Position numbers and translations under genes: made by a program. Of a stretch of 64,000 bases of DNA, positions 7,716-16,805 are shown one piece after another. The notes below the pieces were generated by a model. It saw only the letters and a list, made by a program, of their open reading frames with translations. It was not told where the DNA came from and searched no databases. This DNA is from CAVXYG01 sp963706835. Its GTDB lineage: Bacteria; Actinomycetota; Actinomycetes; S36-B12; GCA-2699445. Where the stretch lies: contig CAVPOB010000015.1 of NCBI GenBank assembly GCA_963706835.1, forward strand, positions 62,001 through 126,000. The letters run 5' to 3'. Position 1 is the stretch's first letter, and the number at the start of each line of letters is the position of its first letter.

Positions 7716-9374
7716 ATGCTCCCCGCGCGCCCCGCGATCCTGCTGGAGGCCGATCTCACCGCCCCGACGCCCGGCCCTGGGCTGGCGCCGATATCGCGCT
7801 GGGCCTACCGCGGCCAACCGCCGCTGCGGGCGATGGTGGAGTCGCTGCGGCGCGCCGCACGGGACGAGCGGGTGGTGGGACTCATCGCGCACGTCGGCGA
7901 CTCGCCGCTCGGACTGGCGGACATGCAGGAGTTGCGCGGGGCGATCCGGAGCTTCGCGGCATCCGGGAAGCCGACCGTGGCGTGGGCCGAGTCCTTCGGC
8001 GAGTTCGCCCCGGCAGTCCCCGGCTACGCACTGGCGACGGCATTCGACACGCTCTGGCTGCAACCATCGGGAGCGGTCGGGCTGCATGGGTTGGCCGTGG
8101 CAGTGCCGTTCCTGCGCACAGCCCTGGACAAACTCGGCATCGAACCGCGGTTCTGGCAGCGCTACGAGTACAAGAACGCGGCCGACTCGCTGCAGCGCAC
8201 CGGCTTCTCCGACGCGCATCGCGAGGCGGCGACCAGTCTGCTGGAGTCGCTGGCCGAGCAACTCATCGCAGACATCGCCGAGGGCCGGGGCCTGACCGAG
8301 GCGGCAGTGCGGGAGTTGATGGACGCCGCACCCATCGCCGCGCAGCGGGCGCGGGAAGCCGGTCTGGTCGACCGCGTCGGCTACCGCGACGAGGCCTATG
8401 CCGCGCTGCTGGACTCCCTCGGCAGCCCTGCGCCACGGCGACTGCTGCTGGGCCGGTACTCACCGGCGCCCATCGATCGCGCCGGCCGGGCCGCGACCGG
8501 GGCGCTGCGCGGCGACAAGCGCGACGTGGGGCTGCTGCAACTGTCGGGCACGGTGCGGCAGGGGCATGCGCCGGCGCTGCCGTTCTCGACCGAGATCGCC
8601 TCGGGGACCGTGGTGGCGGCGCTGACCCGTATCGCCGAGGACGACCGCATCGGGGCGCTGGTCCTGCGGGTGGACAGCCCCGGCGGCTCCTATGTCGCCT
8701 CCGACGCCATCTGGCGCGCGGTGGCGCAGGTGCGCGCCTCGGGACGCCCCGTCGTGGCGAGCCTCGGCAACACGGCGGCATCCGGCGGCTACTTCATCAG
8801 CATGGGGGCCGATCGGATCGTGGCCGGTGCCGCCACCGTCACCGGCTCCATCGGCGTCTTTGCCGGCAAGTTGCTCATCAACGGCCTGCTCGACAAGCTC
8901 GGCGTCGATGTGGACGACGTCGGTGTCGGACGACGCGCGTTCCTGTCAAGCCCCGTGCACGACTACGACGAGGACCAGGCCGCGGCGCTGTCGGTGTGGC
9001 TCGACGACGTCTATTCCGACTTCGTCGCGAAGGCTGCCGCCGGGCGGGGTATGAGCCCGCAGCAGGTGCACGAGGTTGCCAAGGGCCGGGTCTGGACCGG
9101 GCGGCAGGCGCTCGGGCACGGGCTGGTCGACCACCTGGGAGGCACTCGGACGGCACTCAACATGGCCAGACGGCTGGCCGACCTGCCCACCTCGGCCCGG
9201 GTCCGCGAGATCCCGTTGATCAGCGCCTGGCAGGCGGTGCGCGGCCCGCGAACCGCCGACGACGCGGCGGCGGGCGTCGGCGACTGGGGGCGCTTCGCGG
9301 GGGCGGCCGCCCGACTCGGGCTGCCATCCGCGGGCCCGCTGGTCATGCCGTGGCCCGGCACGGGTATCCGCTGA
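7716..9374 (+). CDS. sppA: signal peptide peptidase SppA, 67K type (S49)
   Basis: This is a tandem-domain S49 serine protease that degrades leftover signal peptides and other membrane-associated peptides. At 552 residues it has the double-domain form. In the first domain the general-base Lys is Lys153 in RYEYKNAADS. In the second domain the nucleophile Ser356 lies in NTAASGGYF, after DSPGGSYVASD and before TVTGSIGVFAGK. The start was set at the ATG at 7716 (MLPARPAILLEAD); the frame continues upstream without homology. No strong N-terminal membrane helix is visible, so it may be peripheral. Repeat element 1 begins about 80 bp after the stop. Confidence 0.9.
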   Translation: MLPARPAILLEADLTAPTPGPGLAPISRWAYRGQPPLRAMVESLRRAARDERVVGLIAHVGDSPLGLADMQELRGAIRSFAASGKPTVAWAESFGEFAPAVPGYALATAFDTLWLQPSGAVGLHGLAVAVPFLRTALDKLGIEPRFWQRYEYKNAADSLQRTGFSDAHREAATSLLESLAEQLIADIAEGRGLTEAAVRELMDAAPIAAQRAREAGLVDRVGYRDEAYAALLDSLGSPAPRRLLLGRYSPAPIDRAGRAATGALRGDKRDVGLLQLSGTVRQGHAPALPFSTEIASGTVVAALTRIAEDDRIGALVLRVDSPGGSYVASDAIWRAVAQVRASGRPVVASLGNTAASGGYFISMGADRIVAGAATVTGSIGVFAGKLLINGLLDKLGVDVDDVGVGRRAFLSSPVHDYDEDQAAALSVWLDDVYSDFVAKAAAGRGMSPQQVHEVAKGRVWTGRQALGHGLVDHLGGTRTALNMARRLADLPTSARVREIPLISAWQAVRGPRTADDAAAGVGDWGRFAGAAARLGLPSAGPLVMPWPGTGIR

Positions 9375-9455
9375 GCCCCGGGCGGCTGGTGCGCATGGCA
9401 GCGGGTCCGGCGGCCGGCTTCTGACCGAGGCCGCAGGCGCAGGTCGTCGATCACT

Positions 9456-9936
9456 GGCTCATCGCGATTGGGAGTGTGGTGGGATCCCGCTCGGGCGGTG
9501 GACTGGGAGGGATGCCGGGGGCCCGGTTCGCGTCCCCGGTGCCCAGCGGGTCCAACTGCGTGGGCGGCCTCGGATCTCTGCGCCGGGCGAGTTGCACCCA
9601 GTTCGGGGGTTTGCTCCCGGCGTGGGGCTGGAGCGGGCCGGTTTCCGGGGCAGGTCTGCACCCGGTTCGGGGGTTTGCACCCCTGCGCGGGGGCGGAGCG
9701 GGCCGGTTTCCGGGGCAGGTCTGCACCCGGTTCGGGGGTTTGCACCCCTCGCGGGGGCGGAACCGGCCGGATCAGGGCCTACAGCCACCGCCGCGGGTGC
9801 AAACCCCCGAACCGGGTGCACAGTTGCCGCCCCAAAGGCGCTGTGAGCCCCCGCCGCGGGTGCAAACCCCCGAAACGGGTGCACCGCCGTGCCAGGGGGC
9901 GCCGAACGGGGCCCCGACACCCGCACCCGAGGGCAG
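9456..9936. repeat. paired-TGCACCC inverted-repeat element, copy 1
   Basis: A noncoding element between sppA and the MFS gene. Each 26-bp unit has a TGCACCC box, a 12-bp core (usually GGTTCGGGGGTT) and a second TGCACCC box, so the box spacing is 19 bp. Three forward units lie at 9593-9618, 9657-9682 and 9722-9747, followed by two reverse-complement units at 9795-9820 and 9858-9883. Unit starts are 63-65 bp apart. Between units run variable GC-rich linkers with GGGGGCGG and GGCCGG. The outer left block (9456-9483, with GGCTCATCGCGAT and GTGTGGTGGG) and the right block (9908-9936, with CCCGCACCC) recur in copy 3. Forward and reverse halves could fold into one long hairpin in RNA. Open frames across it are repetitive artefacts. 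Confidence 0.85.
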
Positions 9937-10129
9937 CCCGTCCCGCCCGGCGGAGCCGCGAGGCCCCGGATCCCCGCGGAGCGGCACCCACCCCAAGCCA
10001 CCGCCAGACCCGGTACACCTGGGATTGCGCTGAGCCCGGCTTCTCTTCGGCGGCGCACCCGCAACCTTCGGGTGTGAACTACGGCACAGTGCCCCGACGT
10101 GCGGAACAGTTTCGGGTGGGCGACCGTTT

Positions 10130-10144
10130 ACTGAACTGTTCAGT
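10130..10144. promoter_or_regulatory. palindromic operator, probable TetR-family binding site
   Basis: ACTGAACTGTTCAGT is a perfect 15-bp palindrome (ACTGAAC, centre T, GTTCAGT). It lies 28 bp upstream of the GTG start of the MFS exporter, whose gene is followed by a TetR-type regulator. The position and the arrangement suggest that the regulator represses its own operon from here. An imperfect half-site, GGAACAGTTTCG, lies just upstream near 10112-10123. Binding by this regulator is inferred, not shown. Confidence 0.7.
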
Positions 10145-10171
10145 TTCGTTATTCCCACTGAGGAGCACGAC

Positions 10172-11767
10172 GTGCCCACCCCTTCGAAGACCGCGACGGT
10201 CACCCCGCAGGTCCACCAGCGCCGATGGCTGATCCTGGCAGTGCTGTCGCTGGCACTGCTGGTAATCGGCCTCGACAACACCATCCTCAATGTCGCACTC
10301 CCCACCCTGCAGCGCGATCTGGGCGCCACCAACGCCGAACTGCAGTGGATCGTGGACGCCTACACGCTGGTCTTCGCCGGCCTGATCCTCATCGCCGGCG
10401 TCTGGGGCGACAAGTACGGCCGTCGCCGGGCCCTGTACGCCGGCCTGGTCATCTTCGGCGCCGCCTCGCTATGGGGTGCGCTGTCCGGCGACGCCGCTTC
10501 GCTGACCGCCGCCCGCGCCCTGATGGGCGTCGGGGCCGCGCTCATCATGCCCGCGACGCTGAGCATCCTCACCAACACCTTCATCGACCCGGCCGAGCGC
10601 AAGACCGCCATCGGCATCTGGGCGGCCGTGTCGGGCCTGGGCATCGCGATCGGACCAACGCTGGGCGGTTGGCTGCTCGAGCACTTCTGGTGGGGCTCGG
10701 TGTTCCTCATCAACATCCCGGTCGTCGTGGCCACCCTGGCGCTGGGCAAGGTGCTGCTCGTGGAGAGCAAGGACCCCAACGCCGGCCGCATCGACGGCGT
10801 CGGGGCAGGACTGTCGGTAGTGGCGCTGAGCTCGCTGGTGTTCGCCATCATCGAGGGCCCGGTCAAGGGCTGGACCTCGGTGGAAACCGTGGGCGCCTTC
10901 ACCGTCGGCGTGATCGCGCTGACCGCCTTCGTGCTGTGGGAGTTGCGCGTGCCCGAGCCGATGCTGGACCTGCGCCTGTTCCGCGACCGGCGCTTCAGCG
11001 TGCCGGCCGGGGCCATCACGCTGGTGTTCTTCTCGCTGTTCGGCACCGTGTTCTTCCTGGCGATCTACCTGCAGGCGATCCTCGGCTACTCCGCTCTGGA
11101 AGCAGGGGTGCGGATGTTGCCGATCGCCTTCGGCCTGGTCATCGGTTCGCCGCTGGCGATGGCGATGGCCCAGCGGATCGGTGAGAAGTGGCCGACTGTG
11201 CTGGGGCTGGGTTTCCTGGCCGCCGCCTTCGCCGTCATCGCCTCCACCACGACCGAGACCGACTACTGGCCGCAGATCCCGATCCAGATGCTGCTCATGG
11301 CGTTCGGGATCGCCTTCGCGATGGGGCCGGCGACGGAGGCCATCATGGCCGCGGTTCCGCGCGCCAATGCCGGCGTGGGTGCTGCGGTCAACGATGCCGT
11401 TCGCCAGGTCGGTGGCGCGTTCGGCGTGGCGGTGCTGGGCTCGCTGCTCGCCTCGGCCTACTCCTCGCGTATCGCCGACGCTGTGGACGGTCTGCCCGGC
11501 GATGCCGCGGCAGCCGCCGGGGACAACGTCCAGGGGGCCTTCGCTGTGGCCGCCACGCTGCCGCCGGAGCAGGCCGCCAACCTCATCGCGGCCGCGAACG
11601 AGGCCTTCGTCGGGGCGATGACGACCACGACGCTGGTGGGCCTGGCCGCCATCGGAGCCGGCATCGTCGTGGTGGCCGTGCTCATGCCGAGTTATGGTCG
11701 AGACGTGGATGCCGAAGCGCTGCAGGAGGAGTTGCGCACCCTCGACGGGGCGGGCACCCCGGCGTGA
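10172..11767 (+). CDS. MFS drug exporter, DHA2 (EmrB/QacA, 14-TM) family
   Basis: A 531-residue proton-driven exporter of the inner membrane. TM1 begins LILAVLSLALLVIGLDNTIL, with the DHA2 motif LDNTILNVALPTLQRDL. Motif A follows TM2 as GVWGDKYGRRRALYAG. Motif C-like sequence lies in GLGIAIGPTLGGWLLEHFWW. The count of hydrophobic segments fits 14. The substrate is unknown; relatives export antibiotics, dyes or biocides. The start is GTG at 10172, seven bases after GAGGAG. The stop overlaps the regulator start (GTGA at 11764-11767), so both genes form one operon, probably controlled through the palindrome at 10130-10144. Confidence 0.9.
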   Translation: MPTPSKTATVTPQVHQRRWLILAVLSLALLVIGLDNTILNVALPTLQRDLGATNAELQWIVDAYTLVFAGLILIAGVWGDKYGRRRALYAGLVIFGAASLWGALSGDAASLTAARALMGVGAALIMPATLSILTNTFIDPAERKTAIGIWAAVSGLGIAIGPTLGGWLLEHFWWGSVFLINIPVVVATLALGKVLLVESKDPNAGRIDGVGAGLSVVALSSLVFAIIEGPVKGWTSVETVGAFTVGVIALTAFVLWELRVPEPMLDLRLFRDRRFSVPAGAITLVFFSLFGTVFFLAIYLQAILGYSALEAGVRMLPIAFGLVIGSPLAMAMAQRIGEKWPTVLGLGFLAAAFAVIASTTTETDYWPQIPIQMLLMAFGIAFAMGPATEAIMAAVPRANAGVGAAVNDAVRQVGGAFGVAVLGSLLASAYSSRIADAVDGLPGDAAAAAGDNVQGAFAVAATLPPEQAANLIAAANEAFVGAMTTTTLVGLAAIGAGIVVVAVLMPSYGRDVDAEALQEELRTLDGAGTPA

Positions 11768-12362
11768 CGCAGGCCCTCGACCGTCCGCGTCGGGGTCCGG
11801 GGCGACCCCTGGACCCCGACGCGCACCGGCGCATCCTGCAGGCGGCCACCCGGCTGCTCGGGGAGCGCGGACCGGCCGGCTGGTCGGTCGCTGAGGCCGC
11901 GGCCGAGGCCGGTGTCGGCAAGGCCACGATCTACCGGCACTGGGACGACAAGGAGTCGCTGGTCCTCGATGCCCTGCAACACACCCTGCTGCAGGAGATC
12001 CCGGTGCCGGACACCGGGTCGCTGCGGCAGGATCTGGCCGAGGTGTACGCCGACGAGCTTGCGTTCGCCGGTTCGGCCACTGGCTCGGCGTTGATCCGCT
12101 ACCTGGTCCATGAGGCCACCCGGGACGAGCGCTTCGCCGAGATGTTCCGCTCCTCCCTGCAGGCCAGCCGCGACGCCGCCGACGTCATGGTGGACCGCGC
12201 GGTCGCCCGCGGCGAGCTCGCCGCGGACGTGGACCGGGAGCTGCTGTGGGAGTTGCTGCCGGGCCGGCTGATGCTGCGCCTGGTGATGGGGGAGCCGTTG
12301 CCGCCGCCGACCGCCGCCGGGGCCATCGTCGCGCGGGTGCTGGAGGGCTTCCTCCCCGCTGA
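11764..12362 (+). CDS. TetR-family transcriptional regulator, stop codon displaced by an indel
   Basis: The GTG at 11764 overlaps the exporter stop. After a basic N-terminal arm (RPRRGPGRPLDPDAHRRI), the helix-turn-helix is GWSVAEAAAEAGVGKATIYRHW at residues about 39-60. The ligand-binding part ends VARVLEGFLP near residue 198. As sequenced, the frame has no stop and stays open for about 2 kb across the opposite-strand protease gene. One missing base in the CCCC run at 12354-12357 would bring the TGA at 12360-12362 into frame. That gives a normal 199-residue TetR and leaves 19 bp before the convergent protease stop. I therefore end the gene there. It probably represses its operon and releases on binding a substrate of the exporter. 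Confidence 0.82.
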
Positions 12363-12381
12363 GGCGCCCCGACGGCCCGGC

Positions 12382-14346
12382 CTACCAGATGCGCACCCGC
12401 TCGGCCGGCTCGCGCCACATCCCGTCGCCGGGCTGCACGTCGAACGCGGCCACGAAATCGTCGCTGTTGACCAGCACCCCGAGCACCCGGAACTCCGGCG
12501 GCGAGTGGGGATCGGTCGCGACCCGCCGCACCGTCTCCTCCTGGCGGGTCTTGGCCCGCCAGACCTGGGCATAGCCGGCGAAGAAGCGCTGCGGCCCCGT
12601 CATGCCGTCGAGGACCGGCGCCTCCGCCCCGCCGAGCGAGCGCTGGTAGGCCCGATACGCCACAGCCACACCGGAGACGTCGGCGATGTTCTCGCCCAGG
12701 GTCAGTTCCCCGTTGACCGGGTGGCCCTCGACCGGTTCGTAGGCCGCGTACTGATCCACCAGCGCCTTGGTCTTGGCCTCGAACGCGTCGTGGTCGTCCT
12801 CGGTCCACCAGTTGCGCAGGTTGCCCTCGCCGTCGTACTGCGAGCCCTTGTCGTCGAAGCCGTGGCTGATCTCGTGGCCGATCACCGCGCCGATCGCCCC
12901 GTAGTTGACCGCGTCGTCGGCGGCCATGTCGAAGAACGGCGGCTGCAGGATCGCGGCCGGGAAGACGATCTCGTTCATCTCGGGGTTGTAGTAGGCGTTG
13001 ACCATCTGCGGCGGCATGAACCACTCGTCGCGGTCGATCGGTCCGCCGAGCTTGGCCATCTCGTAGTCGTGGTCGAAACGTCCCGCCCGGATCGCATTGC
13101 CCACGACATCGCCGGGCACGATCTGCAGGCCGGAGTAGTCCTTCCACTTGTCCGGGTAGCCGATCTTGGACCGGAAGGTGGCCAGCTTGGCGTGGGCCTG
13201 CTCCTTGGTCGCCTCCGTCATCCAGTCCAGCCCGTCGATCGACTCGCCGTACACCGCCAGCAGGTTGTCGACCAGTTCCAGCATCCGGGCCTTGTGCTCC
13301 GGCGGGAAGTGCCGTGCCACGTACTCCTGACCCAGCGCCTCGGACATGGCGCCCTGCACCAGGTCCACGCCCCGCTTCCACATCGGCCGCTGCTGCGGGA
13401 TGCCGCGCAGCCGGGTGCCGTAGAAGGCGAAGTTGGCCTGATCGAGCTCGCTGGTCAGCAGCGCGGCGAACCCGGTCACGAGGTGCAGGCGCAGATAGTC
13501 CTGCCAATCGGCCAGCGGCAGCTCGGCCAGCAGCAGGCCGAGGTTGGTGACGAAGTCCGGCTGCCCGACGTTGACCTCGCTCACCCGGCCCGCGACCTGC
13601 GCGCCGGCCAGGAAAGCATCGACATCCAGCGCGGGAGCGTCCAGCTCGGCAACGGCGGTGAGGTTGTAGGTGGCCTGCGGATCGCGGTTGCGGACCTTGT
13701 CCCAATGGATCTCGGCGATCCTGGTCTCCAGTGCCACGATGCGCGCCGCGGCGTCGGCGGCATCGCCGGGCAGCCCTGCGAGGTCCCACATCCGCTCGAT
13801 GTGGCTGCGGTAGTCGGCCAGGATCTCGGCGAAGCGCTCGTCGAGATAGTAGTCCCGATCCGGCAGGCCCAGACCGGACTGGCGCACGTCGAGCAGGTAC
13901 CGCGTGGAGTCCATGTTGTCCTGGTGGACGAACGTGCCCAGCGGCGCCCCCACGCCGTCGCGGTCAAACTCGCCGAACAGCCGCGACAGGCCGGCCAGAT
14001 CGGTGACGGCGTCAACGCGGGCGAGCAGCTCGGCGATGGGGGCAAGGCCGGCAGCATCCCGGGCATCGGTGGCGGTGAAGTCAGCGAACATCGTGGCGAT
14101 CTTGCCCGCGGAGGTGTCCACCGGCGGCTTGGTCGCGGCCAGCTCCTCGATGATCGCCCTGAGCTGCTCCTGCGCCGCATCGTGCAGCTTGGTGAACGAG
14201 GCGTACTCGGCCTTGTCCGCAGGGATCTCGAAGGTGTCCAACCAGCCGCCGTTCCAGGCGCGGTAGAAATCGTCCTGGGGCCGGACCGCCTCGTCGCGGC
14301 CGGAGGTGTCCATGCCGGATGCCAGGTCTGTCGCGTCAGAGATCAC
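12382..14346 (-). CDS. M13-family zinc metallopeptidase (neprilysin/PepO type)
   Basis: A 654-residue zinc endopeptidase of the neprilysin family, which cuts peptides up to about 40 residues. The N terminus has the family opening RPQDDFYRAWNGGWL. The helix with two zinc ligands and the catalytic Glu is VIGHEISHGFDDKGSQYDG, and the third ligand Glu lies in LGENIADVSGVAVAYRAY. NAYYNPEMNEIVFPA corresponds to the substrate-binding NAYY motif. The extreme C terminus (REPAERVRIW) ends with the conserved Trp. No signal peptide or membrane anchor is visible, as in many actinobacterial members, so it may be cytoplasmic. It is monocistronic and convergent with the TetR gene. Confidence 0.93.
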   Translation of the reverse strand: MISDATDLASGMDTSGRDEAVRPQDDFYRAWNGGWLDTFEIPADKAEYASFTKLHDAAQEQLRAIIEELAATKPPVDTSAGKIATMFADFTATDARDAAGLAPIAELLARVDAVTDLAGLSRLFGEFDRDGVGAPLGTFVHQDNMDSTRYLLDVRQSGLGLPDRDYYLDERFAEILADYRSHIERMWDLAGLPGDAADAAARIVALETRIAEIHWDKVRNRDPQATYNLTAVAELDAPALDVDAFLAGAQVAGRVSEVNVGQPDFVTNLGLLLAELPLADWQDYLRLHLVTGFAALLTSELDQANFAFYGTRLRGIPQQRPMWKRGVDLVQGAMSEALGQEYVARHFPPEHKARMLELVDNLLAVYGESIDGLDWMTEATKEQAHAKLATFRSKIGYPDKWKDYSGLQIVPGDVVGNAIRAGRFDHDYEMAKLGGPIDRDEWFMPPQMVNAYYNPEMNEIVFPAAILQPPFFDMAADDAVNYGAIGAVIGHEISHGFDDKGSQYDGEGNLRNWWTEDDHDAFEAKTKALVDQYAAYEPVEGHPVNGELTLGENIADVSGVAVAYRAYQRSLGGAEAPVLDGMTGPQRFFAGYAQVWRAKTRQEETVRRVATDPHSPPEFRVLGVLVNSDDFVAAFDVQPGDGMWREPAERVRIW

Positions 14347-14401
14347 CGACCCAGCCTACGGGCGCCGGCCGATGCGGGCGAGTGGCCCTTCGCCCCCGAC
14401 G

Positions 14402-15313
14402 CTAGGGCAGCGCAGCGGCAACGGTGACGAACCCGTAGCCGCGCTGCCGCAGCTCGGCGATGATCGTCGGCAGCGCCGCGGCGTCCAGCGTGGAGCCGTC
14501 GTCGGGGTTGGCGCCGACGTGCATGAGCACGATCGCACCGGGTCGCAGCGCGGCGATCACCCGGGACACCACCGACTCCACGGACTGCCCGCCGCTGGTG
14601 CCCTTCCATCCCAGCGTGTCCACGGTCCAGCCGATGCCGGCGTAGCCGCCGGCGTTGACCCCGGCGATGGCGGCCGCGTCCACAGCGCCGAACGGGAAGC
14701 GGAACCAGGGCTGCGTGGTGCCGGCGATGAGCGGGCCGATGACCGATTCGGCGTTCGTCAACTGGGCAGCCAACTGCGCGGCCGTGAGCGTGGTGAAGTC
14801 CGGGTGGGTGTCGCTGTGGTTGCCGACGAGGTGCCCGGCCCGCGCCATGGCGCGCACGGCGTCGGGGTAGCGCCGGGCGAAGTCGCCGGTCACGAAGAAC
14901 GTCGCGGTGACCCGCTGCGCCGCCAGGGCCTGCAGGATGGACGGCACCCCGGCATCGCTGGCGCCCGCGTCGAAGGTCAGCGCCGCCACCCGGGCCGTGG
15001 TCGGGATCACGGTGACGACCGTGCCGACCAACGCCTTCGGCAGCCCCGGGACGGCGGTGCCGGACGGCGTGGGGGCGATCGGCGTTGCGGGGGCAGTCGG
15101 CGTGGGGGCGGCGGAGGGCGTGCCGGTTGCAGGCGGCGACAAGGTGGCGGACGGGGGCACCGTCGCGGACGGGGATGCCGTGGCGGACGGGGGCGCCGTC
15201 GCGGTCGGGGATGCCGTCGGGGTGGGGCTCGGTACCGGGTCCGCGCCGGAACCGCAGCCGGCACCGGCCACCAGGGCCGCCAGGATCAGGAGTGCGACGC
15301 GCTGCCTCAGCAC
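14402..15313 (-). CDS. polysaccharide deacetylase (CE4) lipoprotein
   Basis: A predicted surface-anchored deacetylase. From the GTG at 15313 the protein begins LRQRVALLILAALVAGAGCGSG, a lipoprotein signal with Cys near residue 21; the longer ATG start at 15364 gives a poorer signal. A Pro/Ser/Thr/Ala-rich linker of about 75 residues (repeats of PSATASPSATVPP type) spans the wall. The NodB domain follows: LTFDAGASD (the first Asp is kept, the second metal Asp of TFDDG is Ala), HSDTHPDF with the two His ligands, RFPFG, and the closing IVLMHVG. Likely substrates are N-acetylated wall glycans. The Ala for Asp change is common in one CE4 subgroup. Confidence 0.88.
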   Translation of the reverse strand: MLRQRVALLILAALVAGAGCGSGADPVPSPTPTASPTATAPPSATASPSATVPPSATLSPPATGTPSAAPTPTAPATPIAPTPSGTAVPGLPKALVGTVVTVIPTTARVAALTFDAGASDAGVPSILQALAAQRVTATFFVTGDFARRYPDAVRAMARAGHLVGNHSDTHPDFTTLTAAQLAAQLTNAESVIGPLIAGTTQPWFRFPFGAVDAAAIAGVNAGGYAGIGWTVDTLGWKGTSGGQSVESVVSRVIAALRPGAIVLMHVGANPDDGSTLDAAALPTIIAELRQRGYGFVTVAAALP

Positions 15314-15418
15314 ACTGCCAGCATCGGGCTGATCAGGGCGCCCGCACAGGGCCGAACGTCGCATTGTCGCGCGGCCGCTCGCCCATCATCGACGCAACCC
15401 GTTTGCCAGACTCCTGTC

Positions 15419-16777
15419 ATGGCCACCGACACCCCCGATGCCTGCCGGCACGCCGTGCTCTACCAGTGCTTCGTGCGCCAGCACGGCCCCAACGGGACGC
15501 TGGCAGACGTCACCGCGGATCTGGCGCGCATCGCCGAGCTCGGGGTGACCGTGCTGTACCTCATGCCGATCCAGCCCATCGGGACGGTAGAACGCAAAGG
15601 CACACTAGGCAGCCCCTATGCCATCGCGGACTACCGGGCCATCGACCCGGCGCTCGGCACCGAGGACGATTTCGCCGACCTGGTGCGTGCCGCCGAACGC
15701 CTCGGGATGCGCGTGATGCTCGACGTGGTCTTCAACCACACCGCCCGGGACAGCGTGCTGGTGCGCGACCACCCGGAGTTCTTCCACCGCGATGCCTCCG
15801 GCCGGCCGGTCAGCAGCGTGCCTGCCTGGAGCGACATCATCGATCTCGACCACAGCGCCCCCGGACTGGCCGACTACCTGATCGAGACGCTGCAGGGCTG
15901 GGTCGGCCGCGGGGTGCGCGGCTTCCGCTGCGATGTGGCCTCCCTGGTCCCGCTGGCCTTCTGGCAGCGCGCCCGGGCAGAGGTGGGCAGCGACGTGTGG
16001 TGGCTGACCGAGTCCCCGCACCCGAACTGGGTGACCGAGCGCAACGAGGAGGGCCTGCCGACCTCGGCCGACAGCGAGATGTTCGCCGCGTTCGACATGG
16101 GCTATCAGTACGACCTGTGGCCCATCTGGCAGTCGGCGGTGCGCGGCTTCGTGCCGGTGGGGCGCTTCCTGGAGATGGTGCGCTGGCAGCGGGCCACGCT
16201 CCCCGACCACGCGGTCAAGCTGCGCTACGTGGAGAACCACGACAACTACCGGATCACGCGGTTCGCCCGGACCCCGCAGGCCGCGCTGGCATGGACGGCG
16301 CTGATGGCGTTCCTGCCGGGACCGTTCATGCTGTACGCCGGCCAGGAATCGGGAGCGGACCGCTGGCCGGAGCTGTTCGAGCGGGACCCCATCGCGTGGG
16401 ACGGCTACCCGCTGACCGACTTCTTCCAACGGTTGACCGCGGTGTCGGCGGCCCGCAGCGGGAAGTGGCGGGTGGTGGCGACGGCGCCGGTGGTGCAGCT
16501 GGCGTGGAGCGATGCGGCCGGCGGACTGCTCGGCCTGTTCGACCTCGACGGGGTGGGCGCGGCGCAGGTGGACCTGCCGGACGGCAGCTACGAGGATCTG
16601 TACGGCACCGCCGTCGAGGTGGCGGATGGCCGGGCGGCGCTGCCGGGGCCCGCAGTGGTGCTGCGCTACGACGGACAGCGCGAGTACCGGCACGCGTTCA
16701 GCCGGCTGCTGGACACCTTCTACCAGGTCGAGCTCGGCGATGACCTCGATGAGGAGCACGATCCATCGCAGGTGTGA
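15419..16777 (+). CDS. GH13 alpha-amylase family glycoside hydrolase
   Basis: A 452-residue intracellular enzyme with no signal peptide. The barrel carries all four conserved regions: DVVFNHTA (region I), GFRCDVAS with the nucleophile Asp (II), WWLTESPH with the acid/base Glu (III) and RYVENHDNYR with the transition-state Asp (IV). The C-terminal beta domain ends near residue 430. Relatives act on alpha-glucans or on trehalose and maltose; the exact specificity is not readable. The ATG at 15419 gives MATDTPDACRHAVLYQCFVR, matching family N termini. No other glycogen genes are adjacent, although pgm lies 9 kb away. Confidence 0.88.
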   Translation: MATDTPDACRHAVLYQCFVRQHGPNGTLADVTADLARIAELGVTVLYLMPIQPIGTVERKGTLGSPYAIADYRAIDPALGTEDDFADLVRAAERLGMRVMLDVVFNHTARDSVLVRDHPEFFHRDASGRPVSSVPAWSDIIDLDHSAPGLADYLIETLQGWVGRGVRGFRCDVASLVPLAFWQRARAEVGSDVWWLTESPHPNWVTERNEEGLPTSADSEMFAAFDMGYQYDLWPIWQSAVRGFVPVGRFLEMVRWQRATLPDHAVKLRYVENHDNYRITRFARTPQAALAWTALMAFLPGPFMLYAGQESGADRWPELFERDPIAWDGYPLTDFFQRLTAVSAARSGKWRVVATAPVVQLAWSDAAGGLLGLFDLDGVGAAQVDLPDGSYEDLYGTAVEVADGRAALPGPAVVLRYDGQREYRHAFSRLLDTFYQVELGDDLDEEHDPSQV

Positions 16778-16805
16778 TCACCATGCACGAGGTGACGCAT
16801 CGTGA

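Noticed and set aside
9456..9936. Replication origin or DnaA-box cluster
   Set aside because: The boxes (TGCACCC) do not match DnaA boxes (TTATCCACA-type), the elements occur four times, and no dnaA, dnaN or AT-rich unwinding region is near.
9459..10064. Long open frames with repeated VQTPEPGA- and CKPPNRVQ-like peptides across element 1 and similar ones in the other elements
   Set aside because: They read through the TGCACCC units in all frames on both strands, lack ribosome sites and change frame with unit spacing. They are artefacts of a GC-rich repeat, not proteins.
11188..14427. Open frame of 1,079 codons on the plus strand
   Set aside because: Only about 200 codons after 11764 (TetR) look real. 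The rest is the GC-rich opposite-frame shadow of the M13 metallopeptidase gene and has no family features.
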